Below the pieces are notes generated by a model. It was not told the DNA's origin. It did no database searches and worked only from the letters and a program-made list of their open reading frames with translations. A stretch of 64,000 nt of DNA from Apostichopus japonicus (Eukaryota > Echinodermata > Holothuroidea > Aspidochirotida > Stichopodidae), in the NCBI RefSeq assembly GCF_037975245.1, contig NC_092567.1, positions 2,651,214 through 2,715,213 on the forward strand. The letters are read 5' to 3'. The position numbers and the translations under genes are program-made. Of this stretch, positions 35,349-47,100 are shown piece by piece. Positions within the stretch are counted from its first letter, which is position 1; every line of letters starts with the position of its first letter.

Positions 35349-36290
35349 CTGACCAATTTTAATGGTCATTAGACACACATTGTTTCATAATGTAACAGTT
35401 TCATTCCTGTGTGAGCATATAATGCTAATAAAGGCTTCCTATTGTCACGTCTCCAGGTTGAGTGGATATTATGTAATTTATGGCAAGGTCCACCTATCCC
35501 ATCATATTAAATAGTTGTCAAGGATGATGATAGGTATTGAGTATTACACTATGACTAGCAACAGTTTACGATTCAATCACAGAAGATCATACAACACAAT
35601 ATGACAAGTTCTTTTAGGATTCAGCATGTTATGTCATCTGAAATCTTTAATGCATTTGTATTATTTTTCTGTTCTTAAAGTTATTGTGTAATTCAGTTTT
35701 TCTGTTATAAGAGTGTGTTTGGGTGGGGGGGGGGTGCATCATGTTGCTGCATATTGGCAAAGTTGGAAATTAAGTTACTGGGAAAGTTGTGAAAGCAAAA
35801 ACACTAACATTTATGTAATAGAGCAGCCTTTGCTTCACACTGGTATACAGATAGTTTGAAAAAAAAAGCAATCTAGACCAGTAATATTGCCTAACTTTGC
35901 TTGACTTCAAAGTAATAGAGTTAGAAATTTGGGAACAACTTTATTGGCCTGCTGCACCAAACAACGTTAAAAGTACCAATTAGAAAGTGTGCTGACCAAA
36001 TTAGTCTAAACCATAGGATTGCAAACATGTTACCAAGTTTTGCCTTTTGTTTTCTTTATGGATAAATTTCCCAAAATTATTCAACTTTAAAATAAAAGCG
36101 CCTTGCAATAAAATGAATGAACTTGCAATTATTGAGTCATTTTAGCATAAGCTTGTGTATCTGTGAGCAATGGAATAACTGTTGAGTAAATATTTAAAAG
36201 GCAAACTCAAAAACAAGGGATTTTATCGTTTGCATTAAACATCTAGTTCAGATATGTTTCTTATTGTCTTTGTCTTTATCTCCTCAATAG

Positions 36291-36376
36291 GTAAATGTGG
36301 ATTAATCAGTCTTGAGATGATCTTTGGGGGTCACACGATGTGGATCTTGCACAGAATGGTTTACAATATGCTGATG
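36291..36376 (+). CDS. Candidate upstream exon of the 36-40 kb gene
   Basis: A pyrimidine-rich TGTCTTTATCTCCTCAATAG acceptor and ATG|GTAATG donor bound 86 nt. Only one frame is open (phase 1 in, 0 out): KCGLISLEMIFGGHTMWILH, then RMVYNMLM, hydrophobic and helix-like. Its exit phase would suit the exon at 37793 but not 37049, so either an unseen exon lies between or one of the two is used alternatively. Product unknown. Confidence 0.33.
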
Positions 36377-36661
36377 GTAATGATTAGTGTATAATTAGTG
36401 TATAGCAGAACTGATATGCTGGGTGTTATTTATAATTAGATTTGATTCTGGGTAGAAAGTGATTTTGTTACTGCCTAAATCCTGGAGGAACAGCAATTGT
36501 TTTGAATCTTGCTTGATCAGCAAATTCCCTAAGGGTCAGAGGGGAAGATAAAGGCCTCAACATACAGTACATACACCATATGTTAGACACTGCATGCCAT
36601 ACATTGTATTGCATACCAATGTGTAAAACTACACAAAGAGGTGTATGTGTTTAATATCCAG

Positions 36662-36764
36662 GTCCATTTCTTTGTTTTGTGTATTCATCATAAATGAAGG
36701 AACAAAATATTCAGATGACTTGATCCCTTCTAATTTATCAGTTTGTCATAGTGTTGGGTGGCAG
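36662..36764 (+). CDS. Candidate exon of the 36-40 kb gene
   Basis: An AATATCCAG acceptor and a strong CAG|GTAAGG donor frame 103 nt, open in one plus frame only (phase 2 in, 0 out): SISLFCVFIINEGTKYSDDL, then IPSNLSVCHSVGWQ. All minus frames close. The phases do not join either neighbour directly, so at least one further exon, or alternative use, is implied. No domain is recognised. Confidence 0.33.
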
Positions 36765-37048
36765 GTAAGGGTAGTACTCGGTCTTAATAGTGCAGCCAGA
36801 CTCCTCTGTATTGTCAGCCTAATTGCCGCAAAAAATAGGCAGTAAAATGTATGGCAGGCTTATCAACAATAAATTTAATTCACAAGTGCATGTGCCCTAA
36901 CAATTAAATATAGTGACTGCACACAAAATGAGACCCATACACACACTAAGTAAGAACCAAACCCACACTAAGTTAGAACCATGTAGAATGACTAACAGGA
37001 ATCAAATCTCTGTTTCCATCCTAACCTTTCCTACCCTCCCCCTCTCAG

Positions 37049-37137
37049 TACATCTAAAACCCAATAAAATTGATGTCAAATTTAAATCTGAAGATAATTT
37101 AGGTCTTATGTCATTTGTCAATGAGCTATATACTAAG
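37049..37137 (+). CDS. Exon of an unidentified plus-strand gene
   Basis: A very strong acceptor (TTTCCTACCCTCCCCCTCTCAG) starts an 89-nt exon entered in phase 1. It reads HLKPNKIDVKFKSEDNLGLM, then SFVNELYTK, and exits at AAG|GTATTA in phase 0. This is the first of four exons whose phases link without conflict (37049, 37793, 38540, 40126). The encoded segment is lysine-rich, then helical. I recognise no family. Upstream exons must exist with a phase-1 exit. Confidence 0.5.
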
Positions 37138-37792
37138 GTATTACAAATGGAAGTCTTTAGTGGGTTTACTGTTATGTGTGGATATGTTGTTGTCAGTCAG
37201 TAATACAAAACATGCATGAACCTTCTGGACCCTATGCATGACCTCAGAGTAAAAACCATAGTAATTCAGGATTATATTCTTAGCCATTGGTCAACAGTGT
37301 TGAAGGATTCTCTTAATGTGTTCTGTTTAAGATGTACATTATTTGCACTTCAGTTATAACACTGGCCATTTAAGAGATAATTCCAGGAAACTCCAGCACA
37401 TGTGCTTTCTACATTTATTTTCTGTTGCAATACTACGGAAGATAGCTCACAAATCTGGTAGAAAATTTCCAGCAATTGTCAAAAGATGTCTTTTATCGGG
37501 GGGTGGGGGGGAGGGCTAGGGGTCTACACAATTCTTGGAAGGTAACATGGAGTTGATTAGTCACCACTACAAGTGTTGTAATTGCCTACAACAGATGCAA
37601 AACATATTCCTAAAAACAATATATTTGCTGCCCTGAGATACACCCTATACTACTCATATATACTTATTAATAAGACACAAGAGAAGACGTTGATGTATGT
37701 TACAAAAATGATCACAGACCTGATGAATTTTCACCTGATAAATCTAGTGAATGGAAAGTTGGGTTATTGTGTATTTTCTCTTTAACCTCCAG

Positions 37793-37894
37793 GTGATACA
37801 GTTTTCAACATTTCTTCTGTACATTTCCTCCAAGAAAGTGAAAGAAAAAGTCAAGCTGGAACACATTATTGATGACATAACTTCCTTTGTGGAT
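37793..37894 (+). CDS. Exon of an unidentified plus-strand gene
   Basis: A TTTTCTCTTTAACCTCCAG acceptor and GAT|GTGAGT donor give a 102-nt exon, phase 0 to 0, of 34 codons. It starts VIQFSTFLLYISSKKVKEKV and ends DITSFVD. The pattern (a hydrophobic helix, a lysine/glutamate-rich turn, then an amphipathic helix) resembles a helical-repeat C-terminal region. The antisense frame is also open but has no donor. It joins 37049 (phase 0 out) and 38540 (phase 0 in). Confidence 0.58.
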
Positions 37895-38539
37895 GTGAGT
37901 CTGGTGAGACTTAACATAATAATTCTCAACAGTCAGTTTGTAAATGATTGAAATGGTTATGGGCTGTGATGGGTTCCTTTGATCAAATCTACAGGCCATA
38001 TGTAGGTGCCTAATTAGCTCTATAAATAACATCAAATGCCCTTTTTTTTTTTAAATCCACTTGTTTAATTGTGTAGAACTAACAAAACTTGACTAAACAC
38101 AATTCCTCTTTCGTATTATGCATTTGTGGATGGAAGATTTCTCTAAAGTAGGGACAGCTACTGATAGATACCTAACTTAACAGTTCATCAGAAAACTTCA
38201 ACTTCTGTAGAAAATAAGGCTTGCCCACATGCTGGACAAGCTAAGTTTTTCTAGTGTGTACCTTGGTCTGATCAATGATGTGTTATAAATTGAGAAACTT
38301 TGAAGTATCAAGTCTTTGAAGTTATTATGTGCATTGCCACCTGAAATCTTGGTATTGTTTTAAACCAATAATAAAAAAAAATCAGATGAGATTGAATGAA
38401 TTAAGGATTCTCCCGGCATCTGCTACCAGGATTGCTATCTTTAGATCTTACATCTCCATATAACTACAGTAGTATTAACAGTCGTCATACCAGTCGTCAT
38501 AGCTTTTAAATAACTTTTGAATATACATGAAGCAACAAG

Positions 38540-38579
38540 GTGCTATGTTCGCTGCTTCGGTATCATAGATGGACCTACA
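38540..38579 (+). CDS. Small exon of the unidentified plus-strand gene
   Basis: This 40-nt exon reads VLCSLLRYHRWTY plus one base, bounded by a modest acceptor (GCAACAAG) and a perfect GTAAGT donor. Phase 0 in and phase 1 out bridge the exons at 37793 and 40126 exactly, which is the main support. An overlapping frame (EATRCYVRCFGII) is also open but would not link to 40126. Confidence 0.42.
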
Positions 38580-39924
38580 GTAAGTAACATTTTACTCTTT
38601 AACCCTTTTCATTGCTCACAGGAAATTGTTCTAAACTGCACACTTTTAATGTTGTATACATTTGCAATATTTACAGTTGTATCACACAAATGTAGTATTA
38701 ATGATGACTGACCCCTCCCTAGCATGGATGTAGGCCAAATGCCCTGTCCCCCGGCCCACCCCATCCCCCCAAAATTCAAATCGAGACAGAGAGTAGAGCA
38801 GGGTTGCAACTATGTAAAATTCGTGTTGACTTAAATCACCAGGATAAAATCAAGAGGAAGGGGGTGATCCCTCACTTCTAGAGAGAATATTTTTACAATA
38901 AATTTCTGAAGTACAGTATATGAGGATATAACATGCAAATGCAGTACAAGATACACAGTTGATAAATCTTCAAGATTGTTTCAAGAGTGACAAAACATAG
39001 CACATGTTTGAATCTATGTACCCTTCATTTTTACAAATATCTTAAAGAGTGGGGCACAGCCCTCCCCTTCACCCCTCTTCTGGATGACATCCCCCCACTG
39101 CAAAAAGGTGGTCAATCTCCTGGGGTAGAGCCCATTTTGTGACATGATACCTTAGGGCATCAATTAGACCTTAAACCAGCCTTCCCTTTCACCCTTCCTC
39201 CAAATTATGACAAATGAAAGCACAAACTGTTTTAATATGACTTATTGACAGACTAATACCAAAGGAAATGCGATTTATCAGAACCTGAGATGTAGGTACT
39301 CCTCTTTGGTTAACAATATATTACATATACAGGTCACTTTATTAATTTTCATTTTGTTTGAAATGCACAACATATATTTCTTTCCAATTCTTGGTACATT
39401 GGTATGGTGCTTTGCTACAAGCTACAATCTTTCTGTGAACATTTCATTGACATGCTGCTGTATTGCTGTGTATGTTTGGTGCATTGAATAACCAAAGCCT
39501 ATTCACCTTGTTAGCCCCAAACAAAAATGTTATTGATCCCACCATTAAATACTCTATCAGTGGAAACAAATATACCTTGATTTTATCCATTATATTATTC
39601 ATTGAATAAATATATTACACTAAACCATTCTTTTGTAACACTCTTCCCCTTATGCCAATCTTTGTTTCATAATCATTTTTCTTCATTGGTGATTTTTAAA
39701 TGTAACAGTATTCCATATTTTGATATCAGAATATGCTATGATGGTTTGTTGACTAGTTACTTAAATGTGCTATATTATTTATTTTAACCATAAAATCCAA
39801 TAACTAAGTGACTTTCTCTTTTTTCTCTGCTTCAGGGGGGGGGGGGGAGATGAGGTGTTGGCGGGGTGGCATGACTTGTACAAAAGTTGTGCTAATATGT
39901 GCATGTGAGTAATGTAGTTATACT

Positions 39925-40027
39925 GGATTGATTGGCATGCATGGTATACATGTATAATAGGTTGATTGGCATGTATATGGTATGTATAATGTGTTGATTG
40001 GCATACATGGTGTGTATAATAAGTTAA
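39925..40027. repeat. Short minisatellite, about 40-bp unit, three copies
   Basis: GTTGATTGGCATnnATGGTAT...GTATAATA units repeat three times head to tail within the last intron of the plus-strand gene. Confidence 0.75.
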
Positions 40028-40125
40028 TGTCAGGTGACCATGCAGCTGATGTCACAATTTTAGTTATGTCAAATTGACCGTGTTAAGTAATGTCATGTTT
40101 TTACTTTTTTATCTCATGTTTTCAG

Positions 40126-40208
40126 TATCGACAGAGAGAGAGGTAGCAGAACCTGTTCAGTTGCTGTCCAATCCACAAGATTACTCTTGTGAAACGTTCC
40201 TTAAATAA
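40126..40208 (+). CDS. Terminal coding exon of the unidentified plus-strand gene
   Basis: The acceptor ACTTTTTTATCTCATGTTTTCAG is excellent. Entered in phase 1, the exon reads STEREVAEPVQLLSNPQDYS, then CETFLK, and stops with TAA at 40206-40208. The junction with the exon at 38540 gives ATA (Ile). The other two frames close early. An AATAAA lies 467 nt downstream. The four-exon C-terminus predicted from 37049 onward is about 103 residues, mostly helical by composition. I could not name the protein. Confidence 0.55.
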
Positions 40209-40674
40209 TATTGTAACTGGAGCTCTCTGGTGCTTGCAATACACCGGACCGGCATCACTTTACAAACTTAAAAGAAGCCTTGTATGTTTGAATCTTAGCT
40301 GTTGATTTCCGAAAACACTACATCTATATTATGATCATATTCTTAGTTTCTCTTTATACTTTGCTATGTTCTTTTCTGGTCACATTTCACCGTCATATTT
40401 CTGCATAACTATATATTTCTGATTCTATCAATGTTGCTGTAGTACAATGTTGGTCTTCGTAGTAAATAGGAAGAATTGTTGTGTTATAAACAATGCTTCC
40501 TCAAGCGGCTGAGTGATAAATATATTAACATACTTTATATGGTGTATAGGACCAGAGACTGTATACTTCGCCTCTGTCCATGGTGTAGGCCCAACCATTC
40601 ATAATTCATGTTAGCCTTTATATGGACCGAACATTAACTTGAAAGGTAATGTAACACCTAATTAATTAAAATGC

Positions 40675-40680
40675 AATAAA
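40675..40680 (+). promoter_or_regulatory. Candidate polyadenylation signal
   Basis: This is the first canonical AATAAA after the stop codon at 40206-40208. It implies a 3' UTR of roughly 0.5 kb. The GA-rich minisatellite begins about 200 nt later, consistent with a gene end here. Confidence 0.4.
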
Positions 40681-40884
40681 TTCTAATGACGGTTAGTTAA
40701 GGCTAATGATGTATTAATAGCCTCTCATGTTTATGTATATGGTTGATGATTATTCATGAGATGCTGATTATTGTGTTTACTGTTTAAAATTAAATCCTCT
40801 GTTCCTCTGTTTATCATTCCCACTTCCCAGCCAGTTTTCCGTTGTGCATTTATACTTGTTTAATTATATTTTATGTATAATATG

Positions 40885-41590
40885 ATAAATTGTTAGAGGA
40901 GTGGAGAGGGTGGGGGAGATGGAGGGGATTGGGGAGATGGAGGGGTTTGAGGGAGATGGAGGGGTTTAGGAGATGGAGGGGGTTGGGGAGATGGAGGGGT
41001 TTGAGAGATATGGAAGGGTTGGGGAGATAGAGGGGGTTGATGAGATGGAAGGGGTTTGGGAGAGCGGTGGGTATGGAGGGGTTGGAGGGAGATGGTGAGG
41101 GTTGGAGAGATGGGGAGGGTGGGGATGAAGGGAGATAGAGGGGTTTGATGGAAATGGAGGGGGTTGGGGAGTTGGAGAGGGTGGGGAATGGATGGGTGTG
41201 AGGGAGATGGAGAGGTTGGGGAGATAGAGGGGGTTGAGGAGAAGGAAGGTGTTTGGGAGAGGGTGGGTGTGAGGGAGATGGAGAGGTTGGGGAGATAGAG
41301 GGGGTTGAGGAGAAGGAAGGTGTTTGGGAGAGGGTGGGGATATAGGGAGATGGAAGGGTTTGATGTAGGGTGTTGGGGAGTTGGAGAGGGTGGGGGATGG
41401 AGGGGTGTGAGGGAGATGGAGTGGGTTGGGGAGATGGAGGGCTTTGAGAGATATGGAGGGGTTGGGGAGATAGATGGGGTTGAGGAGATGGAAGGGGTTT
41501 GGGAGAGCGGTGGGTATAGAGGGATTTAAAGGGAGATGGTGGGGGTTGAAGAGATGGAGGTGGTTAGGAAGATGGAGGGGACGATGGTTA
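40885..41590. repeat. Purine-rich minisatellite (GGGTTGGGGAGATGGAG units)
   Basis: About 700 bp of G/A-rich plus strand with variable 17-20 bp units such as GGAGATGGAGGGGTTTG. A longer segment (GGTGTGAGGGAGATGGAGAGGTTGGGGAGATAG...) is itself repeated at about 41207 and 41268, a higher-order duplication. ORFs inside (for example 41305-41529) are repeat translations. The strand asymmetry could favour triplex or G-quadruplex structures. Confidence 0.95.
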
Positions 41591-42980
41591 TAAACGGTAT
41601 TTTTTCTATCTTTCCTAACAGGGTCAGTGCATTGCTCTTTACACGCAGTAGTTTAGTATGCAGGGCCATAGCTTGCGCAGGGGTAGCTGTCCCCTGAGAT
41701 TTACACTTTCTAAATGAAAGTAGGCCTACGATAAATGTTCATATCATTTCTTCTGATTTAATTAGTCTAGTGTGCAAACTCTGAGATTCTAGGCACGTAT
41801 TGTAGGAATGGCGGTCAAATAACATAAGGTTTACTTTAACTGCTCATCACGTCATGCACAATCTCTGATGCGACTACTGTTTCTGGTGGTTTTCAGAGGG
41901 GGGGGGAGGGGCGGGCCGGGGGCAGAGGGGATTATAATAACAATAAAGGTAGAGAGCTCCAAAGATTTAACCTGCAAGAACAGTGTAGCAGTTTTAAGTG
42001 AAATTACGGTTCATAAATATACTTATCACGTATGTTTCACTGTTATCCCCTATATTAGTGCCACAATGTTTTACTAAGAATAATAAGGCACCGTCCCCTA
42101 CACGGTCCACTCACTCAGCTCATTCCCCCTCTCCTACCCGCAGTAGGTCCTTAGATAGTGTCATGACAGTCTCTTTTTGGAAATGACCAACCCACTCAAA
42201 TTTCTTGGAAAAGCGCCTGGTACCGTATATCTGCACATCAAAGCATCGCTATGTAACATTTGGACAATGAATTTTTTCTCGATGTTCCTTAACTGCTGCT
42301 AAGAATTCTACCCAGGCTACGGCCCTGAAGTATATCTTTATTTTTATGATTTGTTGTTTCCGATGAAGTGAATGTGCCTAGATATCAAATAGTGCTTTTC
42401 AAATGTAGGCCTACTTATAATACCATATGTGTGCATGTTGTAGATGTCTGGATAACAAGATATTATTGTGTGCAAAGTTTATATGCTTCCTTTTGGGTTT
42501 AAGTTTCAATCTGAATAATCATGATTAATGCCCTAAAGGTTACATCAGGATGTGAAATAGATAAGTCTTTTTAATTCAAGTCTAATCTTGTCAAATGTGA
42601 CTTTATGAATGACATATCAATTCAGGCACCAAACAGAAGTAAACCTGAAGATTTGTAGAGTCCGACCCCTGGACCCTGGTGGGGATTCGCCCCTGGACCC
42701 CACCCGCAAAGGCTTTGCTCGCCGACCCTTCAGTTTTATTCATGTACCCTTATTTATGCCCCCCCCCCCTTACCTAACTCTCAATTCGGATTGACGCTCC
42801 TGCTCAGAGCATATTCTATTTTAGCTTAAAGCAGCTGATTGTGTTTGTAGCTTTATCTCATACGCCTATATAGTGGTAAACTAACACTGTGTGCTGTTAA
42901 TTTGTAGTACTGTAATAACTGATTAGTGAAACAATATGTTCACAAAACTCGAGTCTGTCACATCTTAAAGCAGTATTATC
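41591..42980. other. Non-coding spacer
   Basis: No supported exon. It includes G-rich (41898-41932) and C-rich (42758-42770) runs near element-like text (CCTGGACCCTGGTGGGG). Confidence 0.4.
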
Positions 42981-43980
42981 TAACAATCCGGTGTTACCAT
43001 CCTCTATCGTTTAGGTGGAAGGGGGAGGGGAATTTAAAATGAGATGTGAGTTTTGTCCACCAGGAATGTTGAAATTAGACAAGAAGTTGGAGGATTTACA
43101 AATGAGAGAATAAAGCATTACATTAATATAATTAAGAGTGGAGACACGATTGAGGTGTTTGTTATGATATGTAATATTTCATGACTTGATCTCAACATGA
43201 CACAGAGGTACACAATGTATAAATGAGCACCTTTATCATGCTTATCTACCTCGACTTATTTTAATTCCTCTCTTGACTCGCGAACAGCGAGAATATAGTC
43301 TCCTGATGAAAATAAAGCTTGCATAAGAAGAAATTCCCAGAATAGTGTTACTATCTCTCACCGTTTCGCACCCCTGCCCCCCCCCCATGCCTCCCATCTC
43401 CATTTTATCCGCTGATTTCAAAGAAAGTGAATGATTTGTAGATTTGAGGTTAGCGCTGAGGAAGTATCGTACATGGAATGCGTAGCATTCGTTCATTCTG
43501 CTCTGTTCTGAGTCACTGTGTACCTGCAGTGTTAGAACACACTTAAGTCAATGCAATACAATATGTAATCGTTTTATTATTTTTACTTGTAACGGCAATA
43601 AAAATCGGAATATATATCACGCTACACACGTTATTTATTTAGCCTTTCGTTACTCGATATTTACATAACACACAAACAGTTTACTATATCACTGATATCT
43701 GTTGATACTTTGATCCTGTATGCATATTCTATACGACATCGTGCATACACATACGCATCAAACACGAAAATTCGATAATGAGGGGGCACCATAATTCTAA
43801 CATGGTACTCTCTTGAAGATAGCTGCTTAATTACAGCACAGAGTTCTCTCATTGACAGTTCTTGTTATACCAGGGAGCTCTCTCAGTGAAGTCATAATTA
43901 TAACAGGGAGCTCTCTATGTAACAGCTCCCTTGTGATAGCATGCAGCTCTTTCGAAAACAGATACCATAGAACTTATTGA
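42981..43980. repeat. Segmental duplication, copy A
   Basis: Begins TAACAATCCGGTGTT, as does copy B at 47101. Shared blocks in order: AAAnCATTACAT.AAT.AATTAAGAG, GATTGAGG, TGTACCTGCAG, GTATTTATTTAGCCTT, CTCGATATTTACATAACA and TTGATACTTTGATCC. Both copies then pass into AGCTCCC/GGGAGCT minisatellite (about 43870-43980 here). The copies are diverged by substitutions and indels. Confidence 0.8.
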
Positions 43981-44549
43981 TAGCTTCCTGTTTCTCTTCA
44001 GTCCGTGACAGATCTTTGCTAAGTATGAAGCTACACAGGCACTACATTATATGACATGGATGCCATGTACCACAGCGCCCTGCATGGGGTCATAGACAGC
44101 AGGATTTCAAAAGTGGAGGACATATTCAAAATTTCCCATGGATTGATTTAGTTAGGTAGTTGTAGAAGGACTATAGGCGAACCAAGGATTTTATAAGGAG
44201 AGGGTGGTATCCTGTGATCATTCAAGCCGACTACCACGTAGGTGTTTCTGGTGTCTACCTATCCCCACTCCCCACCCCTCCCTCCCAAAAAATTGGTGCA
44301 CTCTGGGGCATATTTAGAATATAAATTTCATCAATATATATATAAGTAGCTCTAAATGCAAGGTTGTGCTGATAAATACTTTCTGTGAGGTTGCAAAAGG
44401 GAGAGGGGTCTAGTAGAAGTCTAATTCTTCAACAGCTGAACAGCAACATAATTTCGCCCCCCCCCCCAACTGACGATGGGCGGTCGACCACCCTAACCCC
44501 CCTCCCGCCCCTCCTTGGCATGCCATTGTTCGTAGGGTATATATATATT

Positions 44550-46308
44550 TAGTGTTCAACCGATTATGCATAACAGAAAATACCGATTACCGATTATTTT
44601 TTTCATAATCGTACCGATTCCGATTCCGATTATTTGAAAATGAGAAAATATCCCGTCTATACGAAATCAGCAATAAAGTTTGACAGAAACAATTATTGTT
44701 GTGATTTTCCCCTGTTTCCTTTTGCTTCGTTGTTATACAATGCTCTAAGGTATCATTTTGCATGAACCAAATTACCTCTGATGGAGTTTCTCGGAAAGAA
44801 AAAGAAAAGTTTTTTTTTTTTTTTTAATTTCCAAAATACGGAAATATGACATCCTACCTAGTCTGCACTGTGCTACAGGTAAGGGAATGGCCTAACCACC
44901 TCGACGGGAATGTCACCTGTTAATGGCTTGAAATGGGTTAAGAATAGTTACTCAAAATATCCATCTCAAAAAGTATCTCAGACAAACCATCCATCTTCAA
45001 TCTTTACCAAAGTGTAAATTTTAATGACATATTGCCTTCATTCCGACATTATTTTGTACTTATTTTCAGTATTATACCGTTTAAGGACAAATAGAAATGT
45101 TACGAATTTGAAGTTAAACATACCTATTCGTTACCTATTTAACTCCATTCAGGTTCAATTAGAAAATGTAAGCTTAGGCCAATCAAACTGAAAAGCAAAT
45201 TTTATCATCGTATCTTGTTTAAAATTACTCTAAAATGTAATACCAGATTGATGTAAAGAAATAATAACAACTAGAAACTACTCCAATATAAAATAAAACA
45301 TTCCCTCTTTAAGACATATCACATACAGAACCTTCCAAACAAATGCCGATTTCCAGCAAATTGAAAGTTGTAAACTAAGCTACGCTTTTTTTTTTTTTTT
45401 TTTTTGCAAACCGATGGTTAGGCTACATTTCCCATTGACTTAGTGTGGTTGTTAGGCTAACATGTGGTCGAAGATTGCAGTTTCCTTGGATATTTTTTAT
45501 TTTTTATTTGCGACACAACTGGAGCGAATAAACAGATGGCAAGGTTAGATTTCCATGCAGTTGACTTAGTGTGAAATAAGGCTACCACGTGGTCGGCGAT
45601 TTGTGAGGATTTTAGGTTATTTTCGCTGGTACTGAAATTGCTTCGTGCAGGCCGTAATTTGCCACGGGAAATTCCCGGTGATTGTGCGCGACCCTCTCGC
45701 ACTGCTTCAAATTTGATGCGAGATGTGAAAACTGTTTGCGCGATTCGCGCTGCAACTGCAATTCCTAGCTAAAGCAAACGCATGTCACAATTAATTTACA
45801 CAGACACCTGATATAACGAGGGCGATTTTCTTATATTTCTTTTTTCTTTTTCGCACTCGTAATTGTGCTTTAGGAGGTCTTTTTAGCATTTGCGAGGGCG
45901 AATCGCCCATTGCCCCCGCTTATTTCCGACCCTGTCTAGCACATTCTTTAATTCGCGAAATTGGTATTGCTGCTATGTTTACTGTGCCAAGAAATATGAA
46001 GTCACTAACCACGAGGGAAGCAAAATCGGCGACCCTGGCAGCCTAATTTGATGAAAGTATACACTGTGAAAGACGTATGGATGTCTTATTTTAATATTTC
46101 GTAGTAAAAGAACAAACCTAATACATCAGTTGATATTTTCAACTCCCATATGCTTTTGAATAATGATATTTTCACCTTCCATATGTTTTTGAATAATCGG
46201 TATCACATAACTGGTATTCCACGTAATTTTTACCGATTCCGATTATGTTCCGATTATGCAATTTTGGTTCCGATTCCGATATCGATTAGGTTAATCGGTT
46301 GAACACTA
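44550..46308. mobile_element. hAT-like non-autonomous DNA element
   Basis: The ends are inverted repeats: TAGTGTTCAACCGATTA at 44550 and its complement TAATCGGTTGAACACTA ending at 46308. Both are followed inward by palindromic CCGATTCCGATTA words. The flanks TATATATT and CTTATATT agree at 6 of 8 positions, consistent with a degraded 8-bp hAT target duplication. The 1.76-kb interior has no recognisable transposase. Part of it (45297-45480) is homologous to 12410-12560. A poly-T run lies at 44811-44825. Confidence 0.7.
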
Positions 46309-47100
46309 CTTATATTGCTGATAATTGTTTACCAAATGTTTTCTTAGTTAGTTTTGCCTATGCCAATTATATTATGTGGTCTGACCGAATGACGTCATAT
46401 AGGCCTACTTTCTATGTAATGGGTCAAAATGCTTAGTAGAAATTGAGACAAAAACGTGCTGACCTTAACATTTAATGACTTCTCACATCACTTTGCAATA
46501 CCCAGCTTATAAAGAACGGTTGTTAATTCTGAATAACACATCACCCGCCCTCTCCTCCCCTGTCTATACAGTAGGTAGGGATTGCTAGGGTGTAATGGAC
46601 CTTCCTTCAGAAGCAATCATTCGATATTTAAAGGGATCTTATTAATTGTCTTGGTGTTGTCCTACATATATGGTACTGCTATGGTTGAATCTTTATTTTT
46701 TCCTGATTAATAACAAATTTTACATAACTCTGCAGATCAAGGTATTAAAGCTTCATTTTTTTTAAAGGCTTCGTCTTAAACATTGTTTATCATATACAGT
46801 AAGAGTATCTTTTCAACGTATTGATACTTCATAATTATAGTAATATAGTAAAGTCTGTATGCTATTGTATGCATTTAGTATCATGTGTTATGACGTACAT
46901 TCACATTATATCTTAGATATGTAATGTCTCATTCTTCATACATTTCAAATTGCATTTATCTTATAAAAGGGAAGAGATTTGTTAACCAGAGGTCTTTGTG
47001 CAGCCCCACCCAACCTCCAATACCACTCTGCCTATCATGATACTGTAGATAATCACTCTGAAGTGATTACAAAGTGTAATGGACCTTCTTCGGCTATTTC
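46309..47100. other. Non-coding spacer
   Basis: No supported exon. The phrase GTGTAATGGACCTTC occurs at about 46591 and again at 47075 just before copy B, a small local duplicate. Confidence 0.4.

Noticed and set aside
41305-41529. 74-codon Gly/Glu/Met-rich ORF
   Set aside because: A translation of the GA minisatellite.
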